From assembly GCF_003991135.1 (NCBI RefSeq), contig NZ_CP016379.1:1054001-1118000 (forward strand): a stretch of DNA of 64,000 nt, read 5' to 3'. The translations under genes and the position numbers were made by a program. Within the stretch, counting starts at the first letter, position 1. The number at the start of each line of letters is the position of its first letter. Source of the DNA: Anoxybacter fermentans (lineage in GTDB: Bacteria; Bacillota; Halanaerobiia; DY22613). Below, one piece after another: positions 27,059 through 35,887 of this stretch. A model generated the notes under the pieces. That model saw nothing but the letters and a program-made list of their open reading frames with translations, was not told the origin of the DNA and ran no database searches.

Positions 27059-27292
27059 GTGGAAGAAATGAATAAAGATAAAAAGCGGAAAAAAATTGAA
27101 GGAAATGATAAGTTTCACGTTGATGATCAGGTGATGTATCGCAATATTCTAGGTGAATGGCATAAAGGCACTGTAATTAAAGTAAATAATACTACTATCC
27201 GGATCCTGAATAAAGATGAGTTTAAGGTTTTAAGCATCAAACCTGAAAATGTTTTAACAATGGAAGAATATGAAAATCTGAAAAATAAATAA
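27059..27292 (+). CDS. Small unknown protein
   Basis: 77 aa, Lys-rich N-terminus followed by a probable small beta-barrel (HVDDQVMYRNILGEWHKGTV, IRILNKDEFKVLSIKPENV), reminiscent of SH3/KOW-like folds. Family not recognised. GTG 27059 has AAGGTAGGTG upstream and a consensus promoter 50 nt before. Its stop codon lies inside the 8-bp target duplication of the element that follows, which has left the protein unchanged. Confidence 0.6.
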   Translation: MEEMNKDKKRKKIEGNDKFHVDDQVMYRNILGEWHKGTVIKVNNTTIRILNKDEFKVLSIKPENVLTMEEYENLKNK

Positions 27293-27296
27293 AGAT

Positions 27297-27431
27297 GATT
27301 AGACTGCAAAAAGCTAATTTTGAATGACATAGAAATTTTTCGTTAAACCATCTTAATGAGATTTTAGTCGAACTTTAGATGGTTCGAAAAATTTCTTTTG
27401 AAGCGAAAAATTAGCTTTTTACAGTAAAATC
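27297..27431 (-). mobile_element. MITE-like element, short form (reverse)
   Basis: 135 bp with an exact 8-bp target duplication ATAAAGAT (27289-27296 and 27432-27439). The ends are GATTAGACTGCAAAAAGC and GCTTTTTACAGTAAAATC. The reverse orientation is shown by AGAAATTTTTCGTTAAACCA on the left. No head hairpins are present. Confidence 0.9.
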
Positions 27432-27501
27432 ATAAAGATAAGTTCTAAAGGTTAATTTTATTTAACCTCTGGTTTTTGTTTAGTTGATCAGGCATAATAA
27501 A

Positions 27502-27546
27502 CCTCTCTATCCTAATAGGATATATCAGGATGGAGGGGATTTTTTT
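27502..27546 (+). promoter_or_regulatory. Terminator-like leader hairpin containing the trkH ribosome site
   Basis: CCTCTCTATCC (27502-27512) pairs over all 11 positions (two G-T) with GGATGGAGGGG (27528-27538), followed by ATTTTTTT and then ATG 27547. The 3' arm is the ribosome site. A competing small hairpin TATCC / GGATA (27508-27521) could break the long stem. The layout suggests attenuation or translational control of potassium uptake. Confidence 0.5.
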
Positions 27547-28986
27547 ATGCGTATTAAAGTAATCTTACATATTATAGGTGGTTTACTGATACTACTTGGA
27601 TTTAGTCTGATGTTTCCTGTGATAGTTGGGCTTTATTATGGTGAAACTGATGCCATAGATTTTTTATTACTAGCTCTTTTTATTCTACCATCAGGATTTG
27701 TTATTTATTACCTATTTAGATCTCCTTTAGATATTCGCTATCCAGAGGGATTTTTAATTGTTACCATCAGTTGGTTAGTTGTTTCTGTAGTAGGAGCAAT
27801 CCCGTTCATCACTACCCATACATTAACAAATTTTGCAGATGCTTTTTTTGAAAGTGTCTCTGGCTTTACAACTACTGGTGCAACAGTGATTATGTCTTTA
27901 GAACATGTCTCTCAGACAATTCTTTTCTGGAGAAGTTTAAGCCATTGGATGGGAGGAATGGGAATTATAGTTATGTCTATGGCTATTTTACCTGAACTTG
28001 CTGGAAAAATGCAACTGTTTAAAGCAGAAGTTCCAGGTCCAATGCATGAAAGGTTAAAGCCCAGGATTCGAGAGACGGCCCGGACGCTCTTTTGGATTTA
28101 TTTCTCATTAACGGTAATTCAGCTTATCTTGCTTTATCTCAATGGGATGAGTCTCTTTGATGCCATTATCCATTCTTTTGGAACAGTTTCTACGGGAGGA
28201 TTCAGTTCTAGAACTTTAAGTGTACGGGCATATAACAGTGATGCGGTTGATTGGATTGTAACCATATTTATGTTTCTTGCAGGAGTAAATCTAGCTCTTT
28301 ATTACCAGACCTTTCGAGGGAAGGTCAAAGTAATTTTTAAAAATCAGGAATTTAGAGTCTATACAGGGATTGTCTTAACCTTTACCTTATTTATCACAAT
28401 CAATTTGAGGTTAAATGTCTACCAAAACCTTTATCAATCTTTTAAATATGCAGCTTTTCAAGTGGTTTCTATAATTACAACTACCGGATATTCCATTGTT
28501 GACTATGATATATGGCCGCCATTATCTCACTGGTTATTACTATTATTAATGTTTATTGGCGGATGTGCTGGATCAACTGCAGGGGGAATCAAAATTATAC
28601 GTATCTATACTCTAATCAAAAAATGCCGTCTGGAACTTTTTAAACTACGCCATCCAAGAGCGGTAAATCGATTGACGATAGGAAAAGATCCGATTTCTGA
28701 AGAAGTTTCGACAGGTATTTTAGAATTTTTCTTTTTATATATTTTAGTTTTTGCTATAACGGTAATCTGTTTGACTTCTTACGGAGTTGATCTTATCAGT
28801 GCTATTTCAGCTGTAGCTGCAACATTGGGTAATATTGGCCCTGGCCTGGAACTGGTAGGCCCACTTAACTCATTTATGCCATTACCCAATACTGTCAAAT
28901 TTATACTGAGTGGATGTATGCTAATGGGAAGACTGGAAATATATACAGTATTGGTCGTTATATTTAGCGGATTTTCTAAAAAATAA
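27547..28986 (+). CDS. trkH: TrkH/KtrB-type potassium channel subunit
   Basis: About 479 aa, many hydrophobic segments. The four P-loop filter regions are recognisable: VSGFTTTGATVIM, FGTVSTGGFSSR, IITTTGYSIVDYD and LGNIGPGLELVGP. ATG 27547 is used rather than upstream codons because GGAGGGG is 8-10 nt before it and the membrane protein begins there. It works with the TrkA subunit at 24976. The leader contains a hairpin that covers the ribosome site. Confidence 0.9.
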   Translation: MRIKVILHIIGGLLILLGFSLMFPVIVGLYYGETDAIDFLLLALFILPSGFVIYYLFRSPLDIRYPEGFLIVTISWLVVSVVGAIPFITTHTLTNFADAFFESVSGFTTTGATVIMSLEHVSQTILFWRSLSHWMGGMGIIVMSMAILPELAGKMQLFKAEVPGPMHERLKPRIRETARTLFWIYFSLTVIQLILLYLNGMSLFDAIIHSFGTVSTGGFSSRTLSVRAYNSDAVDWIVTIFMFLAGVNLALYYQTFRGKVKVIFKNQEFRVYTGIVLTFTLFITINLRLNVYQNLYQSFKYAAFQVVSIITTTGYSIVDYDIWPPLSHWLLLLLMFIGGCAGSTAGGIKIIRIYTLIKKCRLELFKLRHPRAVNRLTIGKDPISEEVSTGILEFFFLYILVFAITVICLTSYGVDLISAISAVAATLGNIGPGLELVGPLNSFMPLPNTVKFILSGCMLMGRLEIYTVLVVIFSGFSKK

Positions 28987-29077
28987 TTTCAATTAATAAA
29001 GAGGAAAATAATAGGTTTTGTAGTATATTGTTTTAATAGTGAAAATAATACAATAATAATACAAGGAGGAGATGAAT

Positions 29078-29914
29078 ATGCACCCGCGATTAAAAGCCTT
29101 TGTTGAAGTTGCACCATTTCTTGCTAAAGCAATGAGAGAAGACGCGGCAGTTGGTGTTACTGATACCGAAAAATTTATAGCTTATGTTCCGGGTAAAACT
29201 ATAGATGTTGGTGTAAAGATAGGAATGCCGGTCGGTGATGATGCTATTTCCACTGCAATGAAAGAAAACCGTACCATCAGTACCTTTGTACCTGCCGAAG
29301 TATATGGAATTCCTTTTATGGCAACTGGAGCACCGATTCACGATGAAGCTGGTAATGTTATTGGTGGATTTGGTTATGCTATTAATGTTACACAACAGGC
29401 AGAAATGGAAGGGAAGTTGAAGAATATGTCTAATGAATTGGCCGCAGCTATGCAGGAGATGAGTGCAAGTATTCAGCAGGTAAATTCCAATACAGATCGA
29501 TTGAGCGAATACTTTTCCGAGATGGTAACAAAGTCCAAATCAACCACAGAATTATTGAATAATATTGACGAAATATTAAATTTTATCCAGGATGTAGGTA
29601 ATAAAACCAATCTGCTCGGGTTAAATGCTGCTATTGAAGCAGCCAGAGCTGGAGAGGCAGGAAGAAGTTTTAAAGTCGTAGCTGATGAGATTCGTAATTT
29701 AGCAATGCGTAGCAAACAATCAGTTGAAAATATTACCTCATATTTAAAGAGAATTCATCAGGAATTTGAGGAAATTGCAAATTCTATTCAGGCCAATGAA
29801 AGATATATTCAGGAACAGAGTGGAGCTATGGAAGAAATAACAGCAAGTATTGAAGAGATAAACAGTATGACAGATGAACTACGTCAATTAGCTGATAAAA
29901 TTTTGCAGGGTTGA
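29078..29914 (+). CDS. Soluble methyl-accepting chemotaxis-type receptor
   Basis: 278 aa without a membrane segment. Residues 1-105 form a small sensor-like domain ([38 protein letters not shown]); the rest is a short signalling coiled coil with the hairpin tip [20 protein letters not shown] and [20 protein letters not shown] lies 8 nt before ATG 29078. The length and lack of HAMP point to a cytosolic receptor; the ligand is unknown. Confidence 0.85.
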   Translation: MHPRLKAFVEVAPFLAKAMREDAAVGVTDTEKFIAYVPGKTIDVGVKIGMPVGDDAISTAMKENRTISTFVPAEVYGIPFMATGAPIHDEAGNVIGGFGYAINVTQQAEMEGKLKNMSNELAAAMQEMSASIQQVNSNTDRLSEYFSEMVTKSKSTTELLNNIDEILNFIQDVGNKTNLLGLNAAIEAARAGEAGRSFKVVADEIRNLAMRSKQSVENITSYLKRIHQEFEEIANSIQANERYIQEQSGAMEEITASIEEINSMTDELRQLADKILQG

Positions 29915-29940
29915 AATAAAATATAATACGTTAGTTTTAT

Positions 29941-29978
29941 AAAGACATCTTTATAGAAGATGTCTTTACTTTTTTTTC
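29941..29978 (+). terminator. Terminator after the soluble receptor
   Basis: AAAGACATCTT / AAGATGTCTTT stem, loop TATAG, then a T-run. Confidence 0.85.
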
Positions 29979-30035
29979 ATTTTGGTTATAATTAGAAATG
30001 ACATTAATTTTTATGCTTATTTTGGAGGATGAGAG

Positions 30036-31400
30036 ATGACTGGACTACCAAAGAATTTTTTGCAGAGGATGCAGGAATTATTGGGTGACGAATATCCCGC
30101 ATTTCTGGATACATTTAATAGGAAACGTTCTTACGGTTTAAGGGTAAATACATTAAAGCTGACACCTGAAGAGTTAAAAAGAAAAGTTCCTTTTCATCTA
30201 ACGCCTATTCCCTGGGCCAATGAAGGATTTTATTATAAAGAAGAAGACGAGCCAGGAAAGCATTATTATCATAGTGCAGGACTATACTATATTCAGGAAC
30301 CCAGTGCTATGGCTCCTGTTGCACTACTTGGAGTTAAACCGGGAGAAAAAATACTGGATCTTTGTGCTGCACCTGGTGGAAAGACAACTCAGATTGGAGC
30401 AGCACTTAAAGGAAAAGGATTGGTTGTTGCTAATGATATTAATTTAAAACGTGCTCAGGTATTGGCAATGAATCTTGAACGGATGGGGGTAACCAATGCT
30501 TTTGTTACCTATGAGAGCCCTGAACGTCTCTTAGAGTATTTTCCGGCTTATTTTGACCGAATCTTAGTTGATGCTCCCTGTTCCGGGGAAGGGATGTTTC
30601 GAAAAATGCCGGAGGCTATAGATCATTGGAAGCCGGAGTACATACTAAATTGTGCTGAAATTCAGCGCGAGATACTGGATCATGCAGCAAAAATGCTAAA
30701 ACCGGGGGGAGTTATGATTTACTCAACCTGTACTTTTGCTCCTGAAGAAAATGAAGGAACCATCCAGGAGTTTCTTAAAAAACATCCTGAATTTGAATTG
30801 ATAGAGTTACCGCATATAGAAGGTTTTCAACCCGGTCGACCCGAGTGGGTTATTGATGGTCATCCAGATCTGAAGAAAACAGTACGTCTCTGGCCCCATT
30901 ATCTAAAAGGAGAAGGACATTTTGTAGCCCTGCTTAGAAAAATGGATGGTAATGAAAAGAAAATAAATCCATACAAAAGTCAGATAAACTCTGGAGAAAT
31001 CAAAGAATTCTATGTTTTTTGTAAGCAAAATTTACATACAACTCCCGAAGGACACTTTACCCTTTTTGGTAATCATTTATATCTTACACCACCCGAAGTC
31101 CCATCCTTTGCAGGTTTAAAAGTACTTCGGCCCGGCTGGTATCTGGGCCAGTTGAAAAAGAACCGTTTTGAACCTGCACATGCTCTGGCAACAGGTTTAA
31201 AAGCTAATGATGCAAAGCGGACCCTGCCACTTTATGATGAGAGCGAAATTCATGCTTATCTTAGAGGTGAGACACTTCAGCGGCAAGGGGATAAGGGGTG
31301 GACATTGGTTACCGTTGATGGTTTTCCATTAGGATGGGGTAAGATGGTCAATGGTATATTAAAAAACCATTTTCCCCGTAGTATGCGCTGGTTTTTTTAG
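30036..31400 (+). CDS. rRNA cytosine-C5 methyltransferase (RsmF/NOL1-NOP2-Sun type)
   Basis: 454 aa. SAM-binding LDLCAAPGGKTTQIGAAL is near residue 110, the catalytic cysteines are in VDAPCSGEGMFRKMP and STCTFAPEENEG. The C-terminal 150 residues (LKVLRPGWYLGQLKKNRFEP and following) match the RsmF-type/PUA-like extension. It probably methylates 16S rRNA. GGAGG is 7 nt before ATG 30036. Confidence 0.9.
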   Translation: MTGLPKNFLQRMQELLGDEYPAFLDTFNRKRSYGLRVNTLKLTPEELKRKVPFHLTPIPWANEGFYYKEEDEPGKHYYHSAGLYYIQEPSAMAPVALLGVKPGEKILDLCAAPGGKTTQIGAALKGKGLVVANDINLKRAQVLAMNLERMGVTNAFVTYESPERLLEYFPAYFDRILVDAPCSGEGMFRKMPEAIDHWKPEYILNCAEIQREILDHAAKMLKPGGVMIYSTCTFAPEENEGTIQEFLKKHPEFELIELPHIEGFQPGRPEWVIDGHPDLKKTVRLWPHYLKGEGHFVALLRKMDGNEKKINPYKSQINSGEIKEFYVFCKQNLHTTPEGHFTLFGNHLYLTPPEVPSFAGLKVLRPGWYLGQLKKNRFEPAHALATGLKANDAKRTLPLYDESEIHAYLRGETLQRQGDKGWTLVTVDGFPLGWGKMVNGILKNHFPRSMRWFF

Positions 31401-31427
31401 TAATTGAAAAGAATGAGGAGAGTGATT

Positions 31428-32387
31428 ATGAAAGAGGTACGTATAACGGAAAATGAAGCTAAACAAAGGGTAGATCGCTTTCTTAAAAAATATCTCCCAA
31501 AAGCTCCGCTTGGACTTATTTACAAATTTTTAAGAACAAAAAAAATTAAAGTTAATGGTAAAAAAGTTAAGCCAAATTACCGTCTTCAGCCTGGGGATAT
31601 GCTACAATTTCATACGGATATAGATTTAGATCAATTCTTTGAAAAAATTAAATTTAAATACTATGATCGGGAATTTGGCATTATTTATGAAGATGAACAT
31701 CTATTAATTGTAGACAAACCTAGCGGGCTTTTGGTTCATTCTAATCATTCTGGTTTACAAAATACTTTAAATATGCAGGTTTTATCTTATTTAATTAAAA
31801 AAGGGGAATATAAACCTGAACTGAAGACTACCTTTACCCCTGCACCAGTCAATAGACTGGACCGGAATACCAGCGGTCTAGTCCTGTTTCCAAAAGATTA
31901 TCTTAGCCAACAGGCATTAAATAAGATGATAAGAAAACGGATGATAGATAAATACTACCTCACATTGGTTGTTGGAGATTTAAATCAAGAACAGGAGTTG
32001 AAGGGGTATCTTTATAAAGATAAAAAATTAAATAAAGTAAAGATTCTTGATTATAATAAAAAGGGCAGTTTACCAATTCATACCCGCTATCAGGTTTTAA
32101 AAAGATTCGGAAAGTTCACTTTACTACAGGTAGAACTGATCACCGGCCGATCTCATCAGATAAGATCTCATTTAGCTTCCATTGGCCATCCTATTGTTGG
32201 TGATCCTAAATACGGTAATAAGCGCATAAATAAACAAGTCAAAGAAAAATGGGGACTTAAATATCAATTTCTACATGCCTACCGCCTGAATTTTACCCGG
32301 ACTATTGAACCTTTAAAATATTTACAGAATCGAGAATTTTTAGCTCCTTTACCAGAGAATTTGCGAAAAATCGAAAACCAGTTATAA
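31428..32387 (+). CDS. RluA-family pseudouridine synthase
   Basis: About 319 aa. An N-terminal S4-like RNA-binding part (IYKFLRTKKIKVNGKKV) is followed by the catalytic domain with Asp in VNRLDRNTSGLVLF and LITGRSHQIRSHLASIGHPI. RluC/RluD subgroup; the target uridine cannot be told from sequence. ATG 31428 has GAGGAG 8 nt upstream. Confidence 0.9.
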   Translation: MKEVRITENEAKQRVDRFLKKYLPKAPLGLIYKFLRTKKIKVNGKKVKPNYRLQPGDMLQFHTDIDLDQFFEKIKFKYYDREFGIIYEDEHLLIVDKPSGLLVHSNHSGLQNTLNMQVLSYLIKKGEYKPELKTTFTPAPVNRLDRNTSGLVLFPKDYLSQQALNKMIRKRMIDKYYLTLVVGDLNQEQELKGYLYKDKKLNKVKILDYNKKGSLPIHTRYQVLKRFGKFTLLQVELITGRSHQIRSHLASIGHPIVGDPKYGNKRINKQVKEKWGLKYQFLHAYRLNFTRTIEPLKYLQNREFLAPLPENLRKIENQL

Positions 32388-32464
32388 TATAGGAGGATTT
32401 TCCACGTCCTTTGTCGAAAAAATATCTTAACTTTGCCTATATTTACCTGGGTGGTGGGAATTTT

Positions 32465-32797
32465 ATGTTATTATTAATTCGGAAAAATATTCTTTATAGG
32501 TTTTTTACTTTTTTTCTTACTGTTCTATTATTACAATTATTACATATATGGTCTGGTTTACCATCTTATGATCTGGCTTATTTATTACTCATAACCGTAC
32601 TATTAACCCTGGGTGACCAATGGGCCAGAGTTCGATTTCTCTGTTTTACATGTGCTTTATTTTTAATAGATATTTCACCAGGATTTATAGTTTTACCACT
32701 GATTTTACTACTTTTAAAAAGAAAGGATATTATATCTTTTGAGAATAAAGATAAAAGATCGTATTTCTACAAAAAAATTATTTTCAAAAAATTTTAA
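32465..32797 (+). CDS. Unknown small membrane protein
   Basis: About 110 aa with three or four hydrophobic stretches (FFTFFLTVLLLQLLHIW, LAYLLLITVLLTLG, IVLPLILLLLKRK) and a Lys-rich tail. No family recognised. ATG 32465 has GGGTGGTGGG upstream; a TTG at 32411 in the same frame is an alternative start. It lies downstream of the pseudouridine synthase gene. Confidence 0.45.
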   Translation: MLLLIRKNILYRFFTFFLTVLLLQLLHIWSGLPSYDLAYLLLITVLLTLGDQWARVRFLCFTCALFLIDISPGFIVLPLILLLLKRKDIISFENKDKRSYFYKKIIFKKF

Positions 32798-32810
32798 AAA
32801 AATTTTTTAG

Positions 32811-32857
32811 CAATTAAAGTATAAACGTATAATTCATACGTTATTATCGAATTGCAT
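32811..32857. promoter_or_regulatory. Nested inverted repeat between 32465 gene and XRE regulator
   Basis: AACGTAT (32824-32830) / ATACGTT (32836-32842), with outer GCAATT / AATTGC around it. The region 32797-33044 otherwise holds only the promoter and palindromes of the regulator. Confidence 0.35.
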
Positions 32858-32988
32858 TAGGACTTAAGTACTAAAATTTATCAAGTTATTGTTGAATTAA
32901 TGATTTTTTCTTAAGTATAATTTTAATTAATAATAAATAATTGTATTATTACAATTATAACAAAACAAAAAATATATTGAATATACAA

Positions 32989-33017
32989 TTGACAAATTTT
33001 AGTTTGAATAATATAAT
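32989..33017 (+). promoter_or_regulatory. Consensus promoter of the XRE regulator
   Basis: TTGACA (32989-32994), 17-nt spacer, TATAAT (33012-33017). Palindromes AATTGTATTATTACAATT (32939-32956) and ATTGAATATACAAT overlap or precede the -35 box and could be the regulator's own operators. Confidence 0.75.
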
Positions 33018-33044
33018 CTACATTAATAGGAGGTGAATTTGGAT

Positions 33045-33557
33045 ATGGAGGTAAAATTACTGGTTGGCGAAAGATTAAGTAAAATAAGGAAAGAAAAAAA
33101 ATTAACTCTAAGGGAGTTAGGGAATGCTGTAGGAGTATCTGCCAGCCATATTGGTCAAATCGAAAAGGGGGTTACAAATCCTTCAATTGATCTGTTGGCC
33201 CGAATTGCAGAATTTTTAAAAGTACATCCTTGTGACTTACTTCAGACCACTAATATCAGCATGGGGGAACGTTTGAGAAGTATTCGTAAAGAAAAGGGGA
33301 TTGATTTAGAGGAACTGAGTGAAGCTACCGGGATACCTTATTTTAAATTAGGGGAAGTGGAAATTGGTAATGAACGGCTAACTAAAGATGAGTGTAAAAA
33401 GATTAGTACATATCTGGGTATCGATGAAAGTCAACTTAACTTTGATATTGAAGTAAACCTGAATCATATACGGTTTATCTGTGAGGATATTTTTCAACTG
33501 GATGACGATAGTATTCAATTGATCATGGATTATCTTACAAAAAAAATAAATTGGTGA
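33045..33557 (+). CDS. XRE-family regulator with two HTH domains
   Basis: About 170 aa. The first HTH is GERLSKIRKEKKLTLRELGN..VGVSASHIGQIEKG, the second GERLRSIRKEKGIDLEEL..TGIPYFKLGEVEIG, so the domain is duplicated within one chain. The second copy is less canonical. The acidic C-terminal part may mediate oligomerisation. ATG 33045 follows AGGAGGT. SinR-like regulators with strong own promoters are frequent in spore formers; the target is unknown. Confidence 0.82.
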   Translation: MEVKLLVGERLSKIRKEKKLTLRELGNAVGVSASHIGQIEKGVTNPSIDLLARIAEFLKVHPCDLLQTTNISMGERLRSIRKEKGIDLEELSEATGIPYFKLGEVEIGNERLTKDECKKISTYLGIDESQLNFDIEVNLNHIRFICEDIFQLDDDSIQLIMDYLTKKINW

Positions 33558-33587
33558 AGCAAACTTTATAAAGTCACTTTAAAAATG

Positions 33588-33667
33588 TTATACCCTCTAT
33601 AAATTATGTAGTGATGGATAGCCGAAGAACAAACTAATTCCATACCAAAAACAAACAGAGGGTATAA
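33588..33667. repeat. 11-bp inverted repeat pair of unknown role
   Basis: TTATACCCTCT (33588-33598) and AGAGGGTATAA (33657-33667), 58 nt apart, in the 229-bp gap after the XRE gene. It could be the stem of a small structured RNA, a pair of operators or the ends of a tiny element. No T-run follows. Confidence 0.35.
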
Positions 33668-33786
33668 TAGTTTTAAAGATTTTATTATAATTTAATTTGA
33701 TTTATGCAGGATTTTTCCTTCCTTTGTGAAATAAATAATAAAATAATAAGAAATCGGAAAATTAAATATAGTTAGAAGGGGGCAAT

Positions 33787-34113
33787 ATGAAACTAATAAA
33801 ATTTTTAAAAAGATTGCTAACGAAATCTAATAAAAATCGTAATATTCTTTATCTGTACTATCAATGCCATAGATGCAAACATGCTTTTAAGTTACTTTTG
33901 CGCAAATCCTATGATATACAAACTATTTATGATGATCAGTTAGATTATGCTTATTTATATCAAAAAGAATTAAGGGATCCAAAATGTTTTAATAACATCA
34001 AGTTCAGGGTATATTTTGATCGAAATTATAACATTGTAAAAGAAGAAGCTAAAGGTGGTAAATTAATTTCAGAAGAAGAATATAAAAAACTGCACCAAAA
34101 AGAAAACAAATAA
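33787..34113 (+). CDS. Unknown small protein with CxxC motif
   Basis: 108 aa, basic, with YYQCHRCKHAFKLLLRK near the N-terminus and a later Cys (DPKCFNN), suggesting a small zinc-binding module. The remainder (KFRVYFDRNYNIVKEEAKGG) has a beta-hairpin look. Family not recognised. GAAGGGGGC precedes ATG 33787. It is 14 nt from the M42 peptidase gene, so they are probably co-transcribed. Confidence 0.6.
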   Translation: MKLIKFLKRLLTKSNKNRNILYLYYQCHRCKHAFKLLLRKSYDIQTIYDDQLDYAYLYQKELRDPKCFNNIKFRVYFDRNYNIVKEEAKGGKLISEEEYKKLHQKENK

Positions 34114-34127
34114 CGGAGGTTGATAAA

Positions 34128-35201
34128 ATGGATGAAAGAATTAAACTTTTAAAGGAACTAACGGAAGCTTCAGGGGTTCCAGGATTTGAACATGAAGTGC
34201 GGGCGATTATAAGAAAACATATGGAGGATTTTACTTGTATAGAGGAAGATAGATTGGGTAGTATTATTTGTAAAAAAGAAGGTCCTTCTGATGGTCCAAA
34301 AGTTATGTTGAGTGCCCATATGGATGAGATTGGATTTATGGTTAAACATGTAACCGAAGAAGGTTTTATCAAATTTCAAACCCTTGGCGGTTGGTGGGAA
34401 CAGGTTATGCTGGCACAGAGGGTTATAATTAAAACCAATAAAGGAGACGTTCCTGGAGTTATTGGTTCAATTCCCCCACATATTCTTGATAATGAGACCC
34501 GTAACAAAGTGGTAAAAAAAGAAAATATGTTTATCGATTGTGGGGCTAAAGATAAGGAAGAGGCTGAAAAAGTTTTTGGTATTCGGCCGGGCGATCCTAT
34601 AATTCCGGTAAGCGAGTTTACTGTTATGGCTAACCCGGACTTATTTATGGCTAAAGCTTTTGATGATCGTCTGGGTTGTGCTATGTTTATTGAAGTAATG
34701 AAAGAGCTTAAAGGTACTGACCACCCAAATACCGTCTATGGTGTAGGAACTGTTCAGGAAGAGGTTGGCCTGAGGGGAGCTAAGACCAGTGTTAATAAGA
34801 TCTGTCCTGATATAGCTTTTGCTCTGGAAGTTGGAATTGCCTCAGATGTACCGGGTACAAAAGATTTTGGGGTATATGAAAAACTTGGAGAAGGACCGGT
34901 AATTTTAGTCTATGATGCCAGTATGATTCCCAATCGGGGACTGAGGGATTTTGTCATTAATGTAGCAGAAGAGATGGAAATTCCATACCAATTGGATTCC
35001 TTAGCAGGTGGTGGTACAGATGCTGGTGCTATTCATATTTATAAAGAGGGTGTTCCCAGTCTGGTAATTGCAGTACCAACCCGATATATCCATACTCATG
35101 TAGGAATCATTCATCGAAAAGATTATGAAAATGCTATAAAATTGTTAAAAGAAGTGATTATGCGTTTGGATAGTGAAACGGTTGCTAAATTTACCCTATA
35201 A
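34128..35201 (+). CDS. M42-family metallo-aminopeptidase
   Basis: 357 aa. Metal ligands and catalytic residues are visible: SAHMDEIGFM, AFDDRLGCAM, VQEEVGLRGAKTS, ALEVGIASDVPG and the C-terminal His in RYIHTHVGII. The family (glutamyl aminopeptidase/FrvX/TET) forms large cytosolic peptidase shells that finish peptide degradation. ACGGAGG is upstream of ATG 34128. Confidence 0.92.
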   Translation: MDERIKLLKELTEASGVPGFEHEVRAIIRKHMEDFTCIEEDRLGSIICKKEGPSDGPKVMLSAHMDEIGFMVKHVTEEGFIKFQTLGGWWEQVMLAQRVIIKTNKGDVPGVIGSIPPHILDNETRNKVVKKENMFIDCGAKDKEEAEKVFGIRPGDPIIPVSEFTVMANPDLFMAKAFDDRLGCAMFIEVMKELKGTDHPNTVYGVGTVQEEVGLRGAKTSVNKICPDIAFALEVGIASDVPGTKDFGVYEKLGEGPVILVYDASMIPNRGLRDFVINVAEEMEIPYQLDSLAGGGTDAGAIHIYKEGVPSLVIAVPTRYIHTHVGIIHRKDYENAIKLLKEVIMRLDSETVAKFTL

Positions 35202-35337
35202 ATGGGGGAAAAGATAATACTATAAAATAAATAAAATCAAAGGGATGTTGCAGGATTTTGGTGGGTTATAGCGAAATTATAAAAAGTAATTTACACTATA
35301 TAATGTTTTATTGATGGTTATTTGGGAGGTATGATTG

Positions 35338-35871
35338 ATGAATCTCGCGAATGCATTAACAACCAGTAGAATCCTCTTCATCCCTTTATTTTTATATTTC
35401 TTTTTTGCAGACTTCCCTAATCATTATCTATGGGCGGGGGGAATTTTTGTTTTTTCAGGGATTACTGATCTTCTTGATGGATATATTGCCAGAACACGTA
35501 ATTTGACGTCTAGAGTGGGACGTTTATTAGATCCCCTTGCTGATAAATTATCAATGATTTCTGCTTTTATTTCTTTAGCAATCGTTGAAATTCTTCCATT
35601 ATGGATTATAATGATAATTCTTGTCCGGGAAGTTACTATTTTATCAGGTTCTGTAGTTGTGTATTTAACCGGCCATGATATTATCTTTCCCAGCCGGTAT
35701 GGAAAATGGGCTACTTTTACTTTGTATTGTACTGCTGTAACAAGTATTCTCAGTGTCCAATTTTTTAATCAATTCTTTTTAACATTGGCCATTCCTTTAA
35801 CCCTGTTATCCGGAATTGATTATATTATTAAGGCATATCGTTATTTTTTTAAGAAAGCATCAATAAGATAG
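35338..35871 (+). CDS. pgsA: CDP-diacylglycerol-glycerol-3-phosphate 3-phosphatidyltransferase-type protein
   Basis: About 177 aa. It contains the CDP-alcohol phosphotransferase motif: DLLDGYIARTRNL followed by GRLLDPLADK, matching DxxDGxxAR...GxxxDxxxD. Several membrane helices are present. It probably makes phosphatidylglycerol-phosphate; related enzymes for other alcohols cannot be excluded. ATG 35338 has GGGAGG 10 nt upstream, and TATAAT at 35299-35304 is a likely -10 box. Confidence 0.88.
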   Translation: MNLANALTTSRILFIPLFLYFFFADFPNHYLWAGGIFVFSGITDLLDGYIARTRNLTSRVGRLLDPLADKLSMISAFISLAIVEILPLWIIMIILVREVTILSGSVVVYLTGHDIIFPSRYGKWATFTLYCTAVTSILSVQFFNQFFLTLAIPLTLLSGIDYIIKAYRYFFKKASIR

Positions 35872-35887
35872 TTAGGAGCGTGTAGGA

